Shown here piece after piece: positions 16,253-25,443 of a stretch of DNA of 51,703 bases; position 1 is the stretch's first letter; each line of letters begins with the position of its first letter. A program made the position numbers and the translations under genes. Location of the stretch: the NCBI GenBank assembly GCA_004321925.1, contig SCQH01000062.1, positions 1 to 51,703 of the forward strand, written 5' to 3'. The DNA comes from Nitrospirota bacterium (lineage in GTDB: Bacteria; Nitrospirota; Thermodesulfovibrionia; Thermodesulfovibrionales; UBA6898). Under the pieces are notes generated by a model, which did not search any database, had not been told where the DNA came from, and was given only the letters and a program-made list of their open reading frames with translations.

Positions 16253-18337
16253 ATGTTTTTTGATTCGCTCCATTCCCTGAAAAGAAATATACCTGCAGCA
16301 CTATGCTTTCTGTCAATAGTTCTGCCTGGCAGCGGGTGGGCGTCTTCACGAGCCGGTGATACTGTTGACATGTCGTCACTCCTGACAAAAGGACTTGCCG
16401 AACTGGTGGAGCTTGACGTTACCCTCACGACCGGCACGTTGAAACCGCTCAAGCTTGCGCCATCCGTGGCAACGGTAATAACAGCCGCGGATATCGAAGC
16501 CATGGGGGCAAATACCCTGGATGAAGTACTTGAGACCGTACCGGGCTTCCATGTGCAGCCGAGCGGCAACAACATTTTTTCGTCTTCATGGATCATCCGG
16601 GGCATATTCACACAGGCGAACCCCCAGGTGCTCCTGCTGATTGACGGGCTGCCGTTAAAGATAAATACAAATGGGATCAAGCCGTATAGACTCAGAATGC
16701 CCGTCTCGATGATCTCCCGGATAGAGATAATCCGGGGTCCGGGGTCTGCCGTGCTCGGTGCAGATGCTTTCGCAGGCGCTATCAATATAATCACGAAGGA
16801 CAGCACTGATATTCATGGCTCTGTCTTTGGTGCCGGCGGCGGTTCTTTTGGAGCCTACGATCTGTGGGCGCAGCATGGCGGGTCATACAATGGATGGGAT
16901 ATCGCGCTCGGGGCGGAGTATGCGAAGGGTGACGGCGACAGTAAACGGCTTATAGAAAAAGACGCCCTTGGCAGCGGACCTCCGGCCCTGGCCCCCGGGC
17001 CACTGGATACCCATTATGAGACGTTCAATTCCAGCATCACGGTTCGGAAGGAAAAATTCACCTTTAAACTTCACAACAGCTGGATGATGGATAACGGTAT
17101 CGGGGCAGGGATCAGTAATGTCCTGAATGGCGGAAAGAGCAATACAAATAATTACTTATTACTGGGCTCCCTCAGTTATCAGGAAAGGGATCTCCTGCAG
17201 GATTTTGATCTGACGGCAACTATCCACGGCACCTATGTCTGGCTCGAAAATACCTTTTATTTTTTCCCTGAGAATTATCGCAACATGATAGGAAAGCCCG
17301 GGGTCAGGGAATTAAACGGAGGTTTTGAGCTCGCAGGCGATGTCCGCCGGTTCAACGCACACAAAATCAGGCTATTGCTCGGGATGAGCAATTATAATAT
17401 CGTCCCCTTTCAGCACAAGAATTACGGGCCGGGGATAGTGGTCCAGTTCGGGCCCCTCGTGGATATCACCGACACGCCCTATGTCTACCTGAAGGACCGG
17501 CACCGGAGGCTTTTTTATACCGCGGTTCAGGATGAATGGGCGGTTGCCAGGAATTTGGAACTGACAGCCGGTGTGCGGTATGATGACTACTCAGACTTCG
17601 GAAGCACGGTCAGTCCGCGAATAGCCCTTGCCTGGAATACGACACCGGAACTGGTCACGAAACTGCTCTATGGCAGGGCGTTCAGGGCCCCTTCATTCGG
17701 CGAGATGTATACGCAAAACAATCCTTCGATACTCGGGAATGCCGGTCTCGCCGCAGAGATAATAGATACCTACGAGCTTGCCTTCGATTACCGGCTGGCG
17801 AGAAACTTTCGGATCGGACTGAACCTTTTCGAGTACCGTATAAACGGGCTGATCGATCATGTGGCTGACCCTTTACCGGCGACGACCAGAACGGCCCGGA
17901 ATGCCCGTGATCAGAAAGGGCGGGGGGTTGAGGTCGAAACCGAATGGCTGGCGACCGACACCCTTCGGCTGAATGCCAATGTCTCATATCAGCGCTCAAC
18001 CGATTCATTGACGGGGACTGTTGTGCCGGATGTTCCGACGGTAAAATTATATGCCAACGCCCACTGGACATTCCTGCCGGACTGGTCGCTCGACGGACAG
18101 TATTTCTGGGTGGGCGGCAGACACAGGGCTTTTGGAGATACGAGGCCGGACATCAAGGACTATGATCTTGTCAATATGACCCTCAGTAAGAAGAACATAA
18201 TAAAACATTGGGACTTTATTGCTGCGGTGCGCAATCTCTTTGACACGGACGCGCGTGAACCGGGTCCTGTTGTTATTCCGAATGACTACCCCCTGGAGCA
18301 CCGCAGCTTCCGGGCCGAACTGAGGTATAAATACTGA
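16253..18337 (+). CDS. TonB-dependent outer-membrane receptor
   Basis: 694 residues. A signal peptide (cleavage near GWASSRA) precedes a plug domain (about 60-170) with the usual landmarks IRGIF, LLLIDGLPL, RIEIIRGPGSAVLGADAFAGAINIITK, then a beta-barrel ending in an aromatic residue (ELRYKY). Such receptors import chelated metals, cobalamin or other large solutes using TonB energy; the ligand is not evident here. The stop codon overlaps the start of a YfiR-like gene, and a hybrid kinase follows, so this receptor may feed a signalling pathway instead of, or besides, transport (inference). No ABC permease or TonB/ExbBD gene is adjacent. Confidence 0.92.
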   Translation: MFFDSLHSLKRNIPAALCFLSIVLPGSGWASSRAGDTVDMSSLLTKGLAELVELDVTLTTGTLKPLKLAPSVATVITAADIEAMGANTLDEVLETVPGFHVQPSGNNIFSSSWIIRGIFTQANPQVLLLIDGLPLKINTNGIKPYRLRMPVSMISRIEIIRGPGSAVLGADAFAGAINIITKDSTDIHGSVFGAGGGSFGAYDLWAQHGGSYNGWDIALGAEYAKGDGDSKRLIEKDALGSGPPALAPGPLDTHYETFNSSITVRKEKFTFKLHNSWMMDNGIGAGISNVLNGGKSNTNNYLLLGSLSYQERDLLQDFDLTATIHGTYVWLENTFYFFPENYRNMIGKPGVRELNGGFELAGDVRRFNAHKIRLLLGMSNYNIVPFQHKNYGPGIVVQFGPLVDITDTPYVYLKDRHRRLFYTAVQDEWAVARNLELTAGVRYDDYSDFGSTVSPRIALAWNTTPELVTKLLYGRAFRAPSFGEMYTQNNPSILGNAGLAAEIIDTYELAFDYRLARNFRIGLNLFEYRINGLIDHVADPLPATTRTARNARDQKGRGVEVETEWLATDTLRLNANVSYQRSTDSLTGTVVPDVPTVKLYANAHWTFLPDWSLDGQYFWVGGRHRAFGDTRPDIKDYDLVNMTLSKKNIIKHWDFIAAVRNLFDTDAREPGPVVIPNDYPLEHRSFRAELRYKY

Positions 18338-18924
18338 AACGCTTCAGGACGTTCATACTCTGCGGCATTATTCTTTCCGGCATATTCTCTTTTGCGTGGA
18401 CCGCACCCCTGCAGCAGGTCAGCTATGCCCAGCAGCAGTCGGTCCGGGAATATGAGCTCAAGGCAGTCTACCTGTATAACTTCCTTCAGTTTGTCCAGTG
18501 GCCTGAAATAAAACGGCCCGTATCAAAAGACGGCGTCATGGTGATCGGCATTGTCGGAGAATCGCCCTTTGGTGAAGCCCTGAAGGCCCTGCAGGCAGAT
18601 GTGCAACGCAACGGGATGAAGCCGGTCAGGATCATTCAGTATGGCCCCTACCAGGAACATATGGATTTCCGGGAGTGTCACCTTCTCTTTGTGGGCCTGT
18701 CGGAAAAGGGCAATTTCAAAAGAATTATCGCCCGGCTGAAGGATTCCCCTGTACTCACCGTGGCCGACACCGAGAATTTCATTGCCTCAGGAGGCATGAT
18801 CAATCTGGTGCAGACCGGAGGGAAGATCCGCTGGATGATCAACCGGGCGGCTGCGGACAGGGCAGGCCTCCGTTTCAGTGCACAACTTCTGACGATCGCG
18901 GTCAAAGTGGTCGAGGAGCCCTGA
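18334..18924 (+). CDS. YfiR/DUF4154 periplasmic protein, apparent CTG start
   Basis: 196 residues if begun at CTG 18334. The frame from this codon reads KRFRTFILCGIILSGIFSF, a textbook signal peptide, then EYELKAVYLYNFLQFVQWP, the conserved N-terminus of YfiR/DUF4154. The first ATG in frame (near 18538) would remove both. CTG overlaps the receptor stop as CTGA, and a GAGG stands 8-9 bases upstream, the layout of a coupled ATGA start; a TAA two codons upstream excludes any earlier start except ATA. YfiR-family proteins are periplasmic regulators of membrane signalling enzymes such as YfiN, which has a similar periplasmic sensor to the kinase encoded next. Confidence 0.85.
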   Translation: MKRFRTFILCGIILSGIFSFAWTAPLQQVSYAQQQSVREYELKAVYLYNFLQFVQWPEIKRPVSKDGVMVIGIVGESPFGEALKALQADVQRNGMKPVRIIQYGPYQEHMDFRECHLLFVGLSEKGNFKRIIARLKDSPVLTVADTENFIASGGMINLVQTGGKIRWMINRAAADRAGLRFSAQLLTIAVKVVEEP

Positions 18925-18959
18925 TCCATGGCACTTGCAGACAGGAGAGAGCCCCCGCA

Positions 18960-21209
18960 ATGAAGTTCCGCGACATGACCATCCGGAAGAAACTGACCGT
19001 GCTCCTGCTGGGCGCGGGCGCCGCTGCCGTGATGATCGCCTGCATCATCTTTTATATCATGACAACAGCCCATTTACGGAGATCGTACGAAGAGGGGGTT
19101 GCCGGCCTTGCACAGGTAATGGCACGCAATTGTGAGGCCGCCCTGGCATTCCGGATACCGGAGGATGCGGAGCGTGTCCTTGGCTCCCTGTCGGCCAACC
19201 GCTCGGTAACGTATGCGGTAGTCAGGGACCAGCAAGGTAATATTTTTGCGTCCTACGGCAGGCATCCCCTCAGCCGGCATGAAGGGACGCCGGGGCCGAA
19301 TATTCTCCCGGATAAGGATGTTCCCGGGTTTTTGAAGATCAGTCAGAATATTACCGTGGGCGGCAGTGTTGTCGGATCCCTTACCTTGTTCGACGATATG
19401 AAGGCACTGCGCAAGGACCGCCTCTACGCCCTGTCGATAATGTTTTTTGTGGTATTGATCTCCGCCGGCCTTGCTTTTTTGCTGATCGCCTATATGCAAA
19501 GACTGATCGCCTTACCTATTCTGTCTCTCGCATCATCTGCCAGGCAGATCTCGCAACAGCAGGACTACTCCCTGCGGGCCGAAAAACAGGGTAACGACGA
19601 GGTGGGAGAGCTCGTCGACTCTTTCAATGCAATGATCGGGAAGATCGAAAAAAGAAATGCTGAACTATTTGAGAGCGAAAAGCGTTTTCACACACTTGTT
19701 GATCAGGCGGTCGATGCTTTTTTTCTTTTTGACCCTGAGGGTATCATCATTGATGTCAACCAGCAGGCCTGCGCCAGCCTGGGGTATACGCGCGAGGAAT
19801 TCCTCAGCGGCATGACCGTTCGTGATATCGAGGCAGGACCAGAATCAGGCATGCCGCATGAAAAACCCTGGGGAGACCTGCAACCGTATGCCCCGATAAC
19901 GGCTGAAAGACTGCACCGCAGAAAGGACGGTGAGCACTTCCCTGTTGAGATACGTATGGGACTCCTGCATATCGGCGGACATAGTTTTATCATGGGTCTG
20001 GCAAGAGATATTTCCGAGAGGCGGGAGGCGGAGCTTGAAAGACAGAAACTGGAAATTCAGCTGCAACAGTCGCAGAAGATGGAGGCGGTCGGACATCTTG
20101 CCGGGGGAATAGCCCATGATTTTAATAACATGCTTCAGGTGATCATCGGGTGCGGCAACCTCTTAGATGTGCAGTTAGACCCGGACAGTCCGCTCAGACC
20201 TTTAGTGACACAGCTGCTCAACTCTGCTGAGAAATCAGCAGAGTTGACCCGGCAACTTCTCGCCTTCAGCAGAAAACAGGTGATATGTCCGAAACAGGCG
20301 GACCTGAACCAGCTTATCCGGGGCATCGAGAAGCTCCTGATACGGCTGATCGGCGAGGACATTGAGTTTAAGACCATTCTTGCGGACACGGAGCTTATGG
20401 TGACGGTGGACTCCGGCCAGATAGGACAGGTACTGATGAATCTCTGTACAAACGCGCGTGATGCCATGCCCCGCGGCGGACACCTGTCCATCACCACCGA
20501 ACTGGCCCTGCTGGGCAAGGATTATATTGCAGCCAACATTATTGAGAAACCCGGTGTTTATGCCGTTGTTTCGGTGACCGATTCTGGGGTGGGCATGGAT
20601 GAAGCCACACGCCAAAAGATATTCGACCCTTTTTTCACGACCAAGGAGACCGGGAAAGGCACCGGGCTGGGCCTGTCCATTGCCTATGGAATAATCAAGC
20701 AGCATAATGGTCATATCAGCGTATACAGCGAACCTGGCAGAGGGACAACATTCAGGATCTATCTTCCGGTAATTGAGGCGAAGGCCGAAGGGACAAGGAC
20801 TGCAGCGGAGACGGTGTCGAAAGGCGGAACCGAAACGATCCTGGTTGCCGAGGACAACGACGACGTGCGGGAGCTTATGAAAATAGTGCTTGAGGGGGCC
20901 GGTTATACGGTTATTGAAGCGGCTGACGGGGATAGCGCGATAAGCAGGTTTCATGAGCATGAAGGCAGCATACAGCTTGTCATACTTGATGTGATCATGC
21001 CGAAAAGGAGCGGGAGGGAGGTCTATGACCGCATCAAGGCCACCAACCCTGCAGCTAATATCCTCTTCAGCAGCGGGTATACCGCTGACGTGATCAATAC
21101 AAAGGGGGTGCTGGACGAAAAAATGGATTTCATCTCAAAGCCGGTCACCCCTCATAATCTGTTGTCCAAAATAAGAGAGATCCTGGACAGAGTACAAGAA
21201 ACCTCATAG
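18960..21209 (+). CDS. Hybrid sensor histidine kinase (CHASE8-like, HAMP, PAS, HisKA, ATPase, receiver)
   Basis: 749 residues from ATG 18960 (GGAGAG ~10 bases upstream; a longer in-frame extension would run back over the YfiR gene). Membrane helices at about 12-34 and 157-178 enclose a ~120-residue periplasmic domain resembling CHASE8, the sensor type of YfiN. HAMP, PAS (about 243-352), an H-box (AHDFNN, His386), the ATPase with GTGLGLSIAYGI, and a C-terminal receiver with phospho-acceptor Asp677 (ILDVIMP) follow. Third gene of the operon, 35 bases after YfiR. Phosphoryl output must pass to a protein encoded elsewhere, as no HPt or response regulator gene is nearby. Confidence 0.92.
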   Translation: MKFRDMTIRKKLTVLLLGAGAAAVMIACIIFYIMTTAHLRRSYEEGVAGLAQVMARNCEAALAFRIPEDAERVLGSLSANRSVTYAVVRDQQGNIFASYGRHPLSRHEGTPGPNILPDKDVPGFLKISQNITVGGSVVGSLTLFDDMKALRKDRLYALSIMFFVVLISAGLAFLLIAYMQRLIALPILSLASSARQISQQQDYSLRAEKQGNDEVGELVDSFNAMIGKIEKRNAELFESEKRFHTLVDQAVDAFFLFDPEGIIIDVNQQACASLGYTREEFLSGMTVRDIEAGPESGMPHEKPWGDLQPYAPITAERLHRRKDGEHFPVEIRMGLLHIGGHSFIMGLARDISERREAELERQKLEIQLQQSQKMEAVGHLAGGIAHDFNNMLQVIIGCGNLLDVQLDPDSPLRPLVTQLLNSAEKSAELTRQLLAFSRKQVICPKQADLNQLIRGIEKLLIRLIGEDIEFKTILADTELMVTVDSGQIGQVLMNLCTNARDAMPRGGHLSITTELALLGKDYIAANIIEKPGVYAVVSVTDSGVGMDEATRQKIFDPFFTTKETGKGTGLGLSIAYGIIKQHNGHISVYSEPGRGTTFRIYLPVIEAKAEGTRTAAETVSKGGTETILVAEDNDDVRELMKIVLEGAGYTVIEAADGDSAISRFHEHEGSIQLVILDVIMPKRSGREVYDRIKATNPAANILFSSGYTADVINTKGVLDEKMDFISKPVTPHNLLSKIREILDRVQETS

Positions 21210-21250
21210 ATCCGGGTGGTGTCGGCAGAATGACGGGGGCCTCACGGTGG

Positions 21251-21279
21251 TTGACGGGCCAGGAATACTTCGCTATTAT
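21251..21279 (+). promoter_or_regulatory. Promoter of the protoglobin-PsiE gene
   Basis: TTGACG, 17-base spacer, TATTAT; expected start near 21286, about 23 bases before ATG 21309. This separates the gene from the preceding kinase operon. Confidence 0.55.
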
Positions 21280-21308
21280 AGGAGCTGAAGGAGGCTCAGG
21301 GACCATCC

Positions 21309-22205
21309 ATGCGCTCATTCAGGGAGATCAAGCACGATTACCGGCTGACCGAAGAGGACCAGAAGAGGCTTATTGCGCTTCAGCCGCTCATGCTTGAGCG
21401 CGCCGACGAGATCATGAGCACGCTTAACCTCTGGTTCATCGGCACCAAGGGTGCTGCCTCGTTCTTCACCCCCTCAACACTCAAGACCCATGTCTTCAAT
21501 ACCCAGAAGATGTGGTTTGCCGAGCTCTTTTCGGGCAACTATGACAACCGGTTCTATGAACAGCTCATCAAGATAGGCTCAGCCCACGTACGCCGCAGCG
21601 TCGACGTCCATTACCTGCAGCGCGCGGCCAACCTTATCAAGAATGCCTGTTTCGGTATCCTCTCTCAGGCAGAAGCGCCGGTGTCCGAGATAACGAGCAA
21701 CATCATCAGCGTCGGGAAGATCATCGATATCAGCATGAACGTGATCGTGAGCGCCTACCTCGAGGAAGAGATACGCCTCTATTCCCCCGTCTATAAAGTA
21801 AAAAGCGCCCTCATCACCTTTTCGGAGCGGTTCTCCCAGGTCACCAACTTCATCCTGGTCTTCGCGCTGATCGGCCTCACCGTCGGTGTGGTCTGGCTCT
21901 TTTTCAAGGACGTGGCCGGCATCTTTTCAGGAGACGTTGAGCGGGGCATCATCTCCGCCCTCGGGTCGATGCTCCTCATCTGGCTCATGATCGAGCTGAT
22001 GAGCACCGAGATCGCCCATCTCAAGGGGGGCAAGTTCCATATAAGCGTCTTCGTGGGTGTTGCCCTGGTGACGATGATCCGGGAGACGATGATCGCCACC
22101 CTCCGCCATGAGAAGGCAGAGTCCATTTACTACCTCATCGCGGCGATCCTCGTCATCGGCTTCGTCTACTGGATCGTCGTCAAGACCGAAGACCACCACA
22201 CCTGA
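21309..22205 (+). CDS. Protoglobin domain fused to PsiE-like membrane domain
   Basis: 298 residues. Residues 1 to about 165 resemble the globin domain of globin-coupled sensors (DEIMSTLNLWFI, then IGSAHVRRSVDVHYL); His93 is in the position of the proximal haem ligand. Residues about 178-292 contain four hydrophobic helices with the PsiE-family pattern (LGSMLLIWLMIEL, VALVTMIRETMIA). Protoglobins bind O2, CO or NO through haem; PsiE is a phosphate-starvation-inducible membrane protein of unknown role. The fusion suggests a gas-responsive membrane protein (inference). It has its own promoter and a GGAGG 14 bases before the ATG, a rather long spacing. Confidence 0.82.
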   Translation: MRSFREIKHDYRLTEEDQKRLIALQPLMLERADEIMSTLNLWFIGTKGAASFFTPSTLKTHVFNTQKMWFAELFSGNYDNRFYEQLIKIGSAHVRRSVDVHYLQRAANLIKNACFGILSQAEAPVSEITSNIISVGKIIDISMNVIVSAYLEEEIRLYSPVYKVKSALITFSERFSQVTNFILVFALIGLTVGVVWLFFKDVAGIFSGDVERGIISALGSMLLIWLMIELMSTEIAHLKGGKFHISVFVGVALVTMIRETMIATLRHEKAESIYYLIAAILVIGFVYWIVVKTEDHHT

Positions 22206-22220
22206 AGCAGAGGCCCCGTC

Positions 22221-23213
22221 TCAGGGCAGTGCCCCTTCCTCTCCTGTCCCCCTGAAGGCTTCAATCGCCTCCTTTTCTATCGCCTCAGGTCTCTCCAGGT
22301 ATCTCGGCGAGGCATGCATGACAACGAGGCTTCTCACTCCTGCCTTGCGGGCAAGGGAACCGGCAAGCCGCGCAGTGAGATGGTGACGCTCCCGTGATAA
22401 TTCCCGATCCTCATCAAGGAAGTAGGCCTCGCAGTACAGTGTGTCAGAACCTTTTACGAGTCCGATGACCTCTGCACTGTTCCTGTCGTCCGGAGAGATG
22501 TCCGTGATATAGGAGATCTTCTGCCCGTCCGTGATCCCGGCTATATGGATAAGATCGGCGAGCCTGAGCTCCCTGGCGCCGGCCTTCAGACGGGCATCGG
22601 GTCCGGCCTTCTGCCGGATCATCGTCTTGAGGTCGGCCAGCCAGGACCCGACCGGAAGGCCCAGGTCATTCAGGGCAGCCTTATCGATATTGATATGATA
22701 GTCCTCCTCAAGGCTGAAGCCCAGACAGGGGGTCCCGTGGTCAAGAAGGGCAACCCTTACCCGGTAGGGAGGCTCCTCCAGCACGACTCCGTGAAAGGGA
22801 CGCGGCTCCCGGTCGATCCTCCTGAAACGCGTCGCAGCATGGAAGCCCGCCTGCCGCAGTTCATCCCCGTCAACGGCGAAGACCTCGATCCTCAGGGGGT
22901 ATTGCTCGATCAGGTTCCAGGTATAGCCCCTGAGCTTCCCTTCAACGCAGTCGATGATATTCTGCGGGCCGTAGACCCTGAGGGGCGCTGCCCGCCGCAG
23001 CAATGCCCGGAGCACGGTGTCAAAACCGATGAAGTGGTCGATATGGGTATGGGTCACGAAGAGATCGGTTATCTTATTGAGGTCTCCTGCATCGAGGCGG
23101 CTGATGTCACCCGCGTCGAAGAGAAAGGCCCGCCGTTCACGGAGCATTCTCACAAAAACCCCGGGGTCGCCGAAGAGGCCGTTTACCGGCCGGTGATGGA
23201 ATGTCGGTTTCAT
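22221..23213 (-). CDS. RNase Z-like metallo-beta-lactamase-fold hydrolase
   Basis: 330 residues. The zinc-binding HTHIDH motif (His55, His57, Asp59, His60) and a later HASPRYLE, with an acidic ITDISPDD segment, place it in the RNase Z/arylsulfatase branch of the fold. RNase Z trims tRNA 3' ends; whether this member does so or acts on another phosphodiester is uncertain, because the N-terminus is atypical and the canonical opening of tRNase Z is not obvious. ATG 23213 lacks a clear ribosome site. Downstream of, and probably co-transcribed with, the 104-aa gene 32 bases away. Confidence 0.82.
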   Translation of the reverse strand: MKPTFHHRPVNGLFGDPGVFVRMLRERRAFLFDAGDISRLDAGDLNKITDLFVTHTHIDHFIGFDTVLRALLRRAAPLRVYGPQNIIDCVEGKLRGYTWNLIEQYPLRIEVFAVDGDELRQAGFHAATRFRRIDREPRPFHGVVLEEPPYRVRVALLDHGTPCLGFSLEEDYHINIDKAALNDLGLPVGSWLADLKTMIRQKAGPDARLKAGARELRLADLIHIAGITDGQKISYITDISPDDRNSAEVIGLVKGSDTLYCEAYFLDEDRELSRERHHLTARLAGSLARKAGVRSLVVMHASPRYLERPEAIEKEAIEAFRGTGEEGALP

Positions 23214-23245
23214 GCGGATAAAAGATATATGCTCTTCAGCCTGCC

Positions 23246-23560
23246 TTACTGCCCTGCGTATGGTTTCTTATTGATCGAAATGACCGCAACATTATCCGCC
23301 TGTTTTTCGGCAGAAACACCATACCGGCCGGCCTCCTGCTGCACCGCCTGTATGTTCAGCGTTGCCGCATTCGACCTGATGGTAATGACCGGCATGCCGT
23401 CCTTCCCCTCATCGCTTATGCTGATATCCAGGTCCAGCCTCGGGGGCTGCAGCACAACAGGCGTGGCGGGAGAAGAGGACCTGCCGAACAGGGCCGAAAT
23501 CAGGAGCCGGGCAGCATAGATCGCTGCAGCGATCACCAGGATCAACAGGATGAATCTCAT
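23246..23560 (-). CDS. Small membrane-anchored protein, 104 aa
   Basis: An N-terminal hydrophobic helix (about 2-24), a Ser/Pro-rich linker and a ~65-residue soluble part with DLDISISDEGKDGMPVITIR. Not recognised. ATG 23560 lies only six bases after a good -10 box (23567-23572), so the mRNA may be leaderless. It precedes the RNase Z-like gene by 32 bases. Confidence 0.65.
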   Translation of the reverse strand: MRFILLILVIAAAIYAARLLISALFGRSSSPATPVVLQPPRLDLDISISDEGKDGMPVITIRSNAATLNIQAVQQEAGRYGVSAEKQADNVAVISINKKPYAGQ

Positions 23561-23566
23561 CTTCTT

Positions 23567-23595
23567 ATCATAGTCCCCATCAGCAGGTTATTCAA
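23567..23595 (-). promoter_or_regulatory. Promoter giving a probably leaderless mRNA for the 104-aa gene
   Basis: TTGAAT (23595-23590), 17-base spacer, TATGAT (23572-23567) on the minus strand. The -10 box ends six bases before ATG 23560, so transcription should begin at or next to the start codon. Confidence 0.5.
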
Positions 23596-23631
23596 CCCCC
23601 TGGGGCAGAAAGATCAGGTGGCATGGGCGGT

Positions 23632-23661
23632 TTGACAGGGGGAAAAGCTATTTACTATAAT
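23632..23661 (+). promoter_or_regulatory. Promoter of the Cache chemoreceptor gene
   Basis: Perfect TTGACA and perfect TATAAT separated by 18 bases on the plus strand; expected start near 23668, leader about 120 bases. It diverges from the 104-aa gene promoter 37 bases away. Confidence 0.6.
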
Positions 23662-23790
23662 AATAGATATATTTATAACTTTAATAAGCCCTGCTGGTGT
23701 TTTTCTGCGACGCTGCCGTGTATCATCCCGCCCTGAGTGGAAGAAACAGACACACGTATCCTGCGGCTTATGAATCAGGCAAGGAGCATT

Positions 23791-25314
23791 ATGACATATC
23801 TGAAGACATTGACGATCAAACGTAAACTATGGATCATCGCAGGGATCGCGCTGGCCGGTTATGCCGCCTATATGCTGGGGTCGGCCTTCTCGCTCCGCAG
23901 CACCATGGACCGGGAAAAGCAGCTCAAGACGCGCCACGTCGTTGAGGTCGCCTACGGCGTCATCGATAACTACTACCAGCTCTCACAATCCGGTGCGATC
24001 TCCGAACAGGAGGCAAAAGAGGCGTCGATCAGGGCGGTCAAATCCCTGAGGTATGAAGAGAACGATTACTTCTGGATCAATGATATGAAGCCGGTGATGA
24101 TCATGCACCCCTTCAAGCCCGAGCTTGACGGCAAAGACCTTTCAGACATGAAGGACCCCGCAGGGAAAAAGCTCTTTATGGAAATGGTTGCCGTTGTCCA
24201 ATCCCGGAACGCCGGCCTGGTCAGCTACCTCTGGCCCAAGCCCGGGTTCAGCAACCCGGTAGAGAAGGTCTCATACGTAAAAGGGTTTAAGCCCTGGGGA
24301 TGGATAATCGGCAGCGGCATCTATCTGGATGACGTCGACGCCCTGTTCCGGAAAGAGATACAAAAAGATATTTTCATCATGCTGCTCATTATCTGCATCT
24401 TCAGCCTTGTCATATGGCTGGCGGCCCGGAGCATCATAATCCCCCTGGGGACCGAGCCAGCCGAGATCGCGCGGATCGCAAATCAGGTGGCGGTCGGAGA
24501 CGTCGGCATTGACATTCATGCCTCCGGCGCAGACCATGCCAGCGTCCTCGTCTCCATGAAGCGGATGGTCGAAAAGCTCAGGGGCATGGTTGCCGATGTC
24601 AAGACCTCAGCAGACAACGTGGCCTCGGGAAGCAGGCAGATGAGCTCGATCGCGCAGCATATGGCACAGGGAGCTGCCGAGCAGAACAGTTCCGTCGAGC
24701 ATGTCTCCGCAACCATTAAAGAGATGGTCTCGAACATCAGGCAGAACTCCGACAATGCCCGGCAGACAGAGAAGATCGCCATCAGGTCCGCCGATGACGC
24801 GCAGCAGAGCGGCGGGGCCGTGACCGAGACAATGACCGCAATGAAGAAGATCGCCTCCACGATCTCGGTCATTGAGGAGATCGCACGCCAGACGAACCTG
24901 CTGGCCCTGAATGCGGCGATCGAGGCGGCACGCGCCGGAGAGCAGGGCAGAGGGTTTGCGGTCGTCGCCAACGAGGTCAGGAAGCTGGCCTCACGGAGCC
25001 AGACTGCGGCAGAGGAGATAAGCCATCTGTCGTCGTCGAGCGTTCAGATAGCTGAAAAAGCAGGGGAAATGCTGACGAAGCTGGTGCCTGACATACAGAT
25101 GACCGCCGAGCTGGTGCAGGAGATCAGCGTTGCCAGCAAAGAGCAGACCACCGGCATCAAGCAGCTCAACACGGCTGTTTTGCAGCTGGAGCAGGTGATC
25201 CAGCAGAACGCCGGTTCCTCTGAAGAGCTGGCCTCGACCGCCGAGGAACTGGCCTCCCAGGCAGAACAGCTCCAAAGCATCATGGCTTTTTTCAGGACAG
25301 ACGGCACGCTTTAA
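23791..25314 (+). CDS. Methyl-accepting chemotaxis protein with single Cache (sCache_2) domain
   Basis: 507 residues from ATG 23791, chosen because AAGGAG lies 4 bases upstream and the protein then begins with a normal membrane-protein start ([18 protein letters not shown]); GTG 23737 and ATG 23770 are alternatives. Helices at about 11-32 and 190-210 enclose a ~155-residue sCache_2 domain with the family motif [17 protein letters not shown] and [18 protein letters not shown]-like linker and a signalling domain with the tip [20 protein letters not shown] follow. sCache_2 receptors usually bind small carboxylates. The next gene is an OFA-type carboxylate transporter, which fits a carboxylate theme (inference). 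Confidence 0.92.
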   Translation: MTYLKTLTIKRKLWIIAGIALAGYAAYMLGSAFSLRSTMDREKQLKTRHVVEVAYGVIDNYYQLSQSGAISEQEAKEASIRAVKSLRYEENDYFWINDMKPVMIMHPFKPELDGKDLSDMKDPAGKKLFMEMVAVVQSRNAGLVSYLWPKPGFSNPVEKVSYVKGFKPWGWIIGSGIYLDDVDALFRKEIQKDIFIMLLIICIFSLVIWLAARSIIIPLGTEPAEIARIANQVAVGDVGIDIHASGADHASVLVSMKRMVEKLRGMVADVKTSADNVASGSRQMSSIAQHMAQGAAEQNSSVEHVSATIKEMVSNIRQNSDNARQTEKIAIRSADDAQQSGGAVTETMTAMKKIASTISVIEEIARQTNLLALNAAIEAARAGEQGRGFAVVANEVRKLASRSQTAAEEISHLSSSSVQIAEKAGEMLTKLVPDIQMTAELVQEISVASKEQTTGIKQLNTAVLQLEQVIQQNAGSSEELASTAEELASQAEQLQSIMAFFRTDGTL

Positions 25315-25362
25315 AGTCCCCGGTATAAACTTGTCTCTGTTAAACCCCGGAAATTCCGGCAG

Positions 25363-25391
25363 TGGACATTCACCTCTTGCTCTGCTATCTT
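25363..25391 (+). promoter_or_regulatory. Candidate promoter of the OFA transporter gene
   Basis: TGGACA (25363-25368), 17-base spacer, TATCTT (25386-25391). The expected start near 25398 lies inside the palindrome listed next. Confidence 0.4.
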
Positions 25392-25392
25392 T

Positions 25393-25407
25393 TGCATATG
25401 ATATGCA
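25393..25407. promoter_or_regulatory. Operator-like palindrome at the OFA transporter start site
   Basis: TGCATAT-G-ATATGCA, a perfect 7-bp inverted repeat around one base, 37 bases before the ATG and covering the predicted transcription start: a typical repressor position. Confidence 0.45.
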
Positions 25408-25443
25408 TACACAGACAGATCAGAAGCAACGATAAAGGTCCTC

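Noticed and set aside
18675-18959. Upstream extension of the hybrid kinase to 18675
   Set aside because: It lies entirely over the YfiR gene in another frame; ATG 18960 has a ribosome site and gives a normal membrane-protein start.
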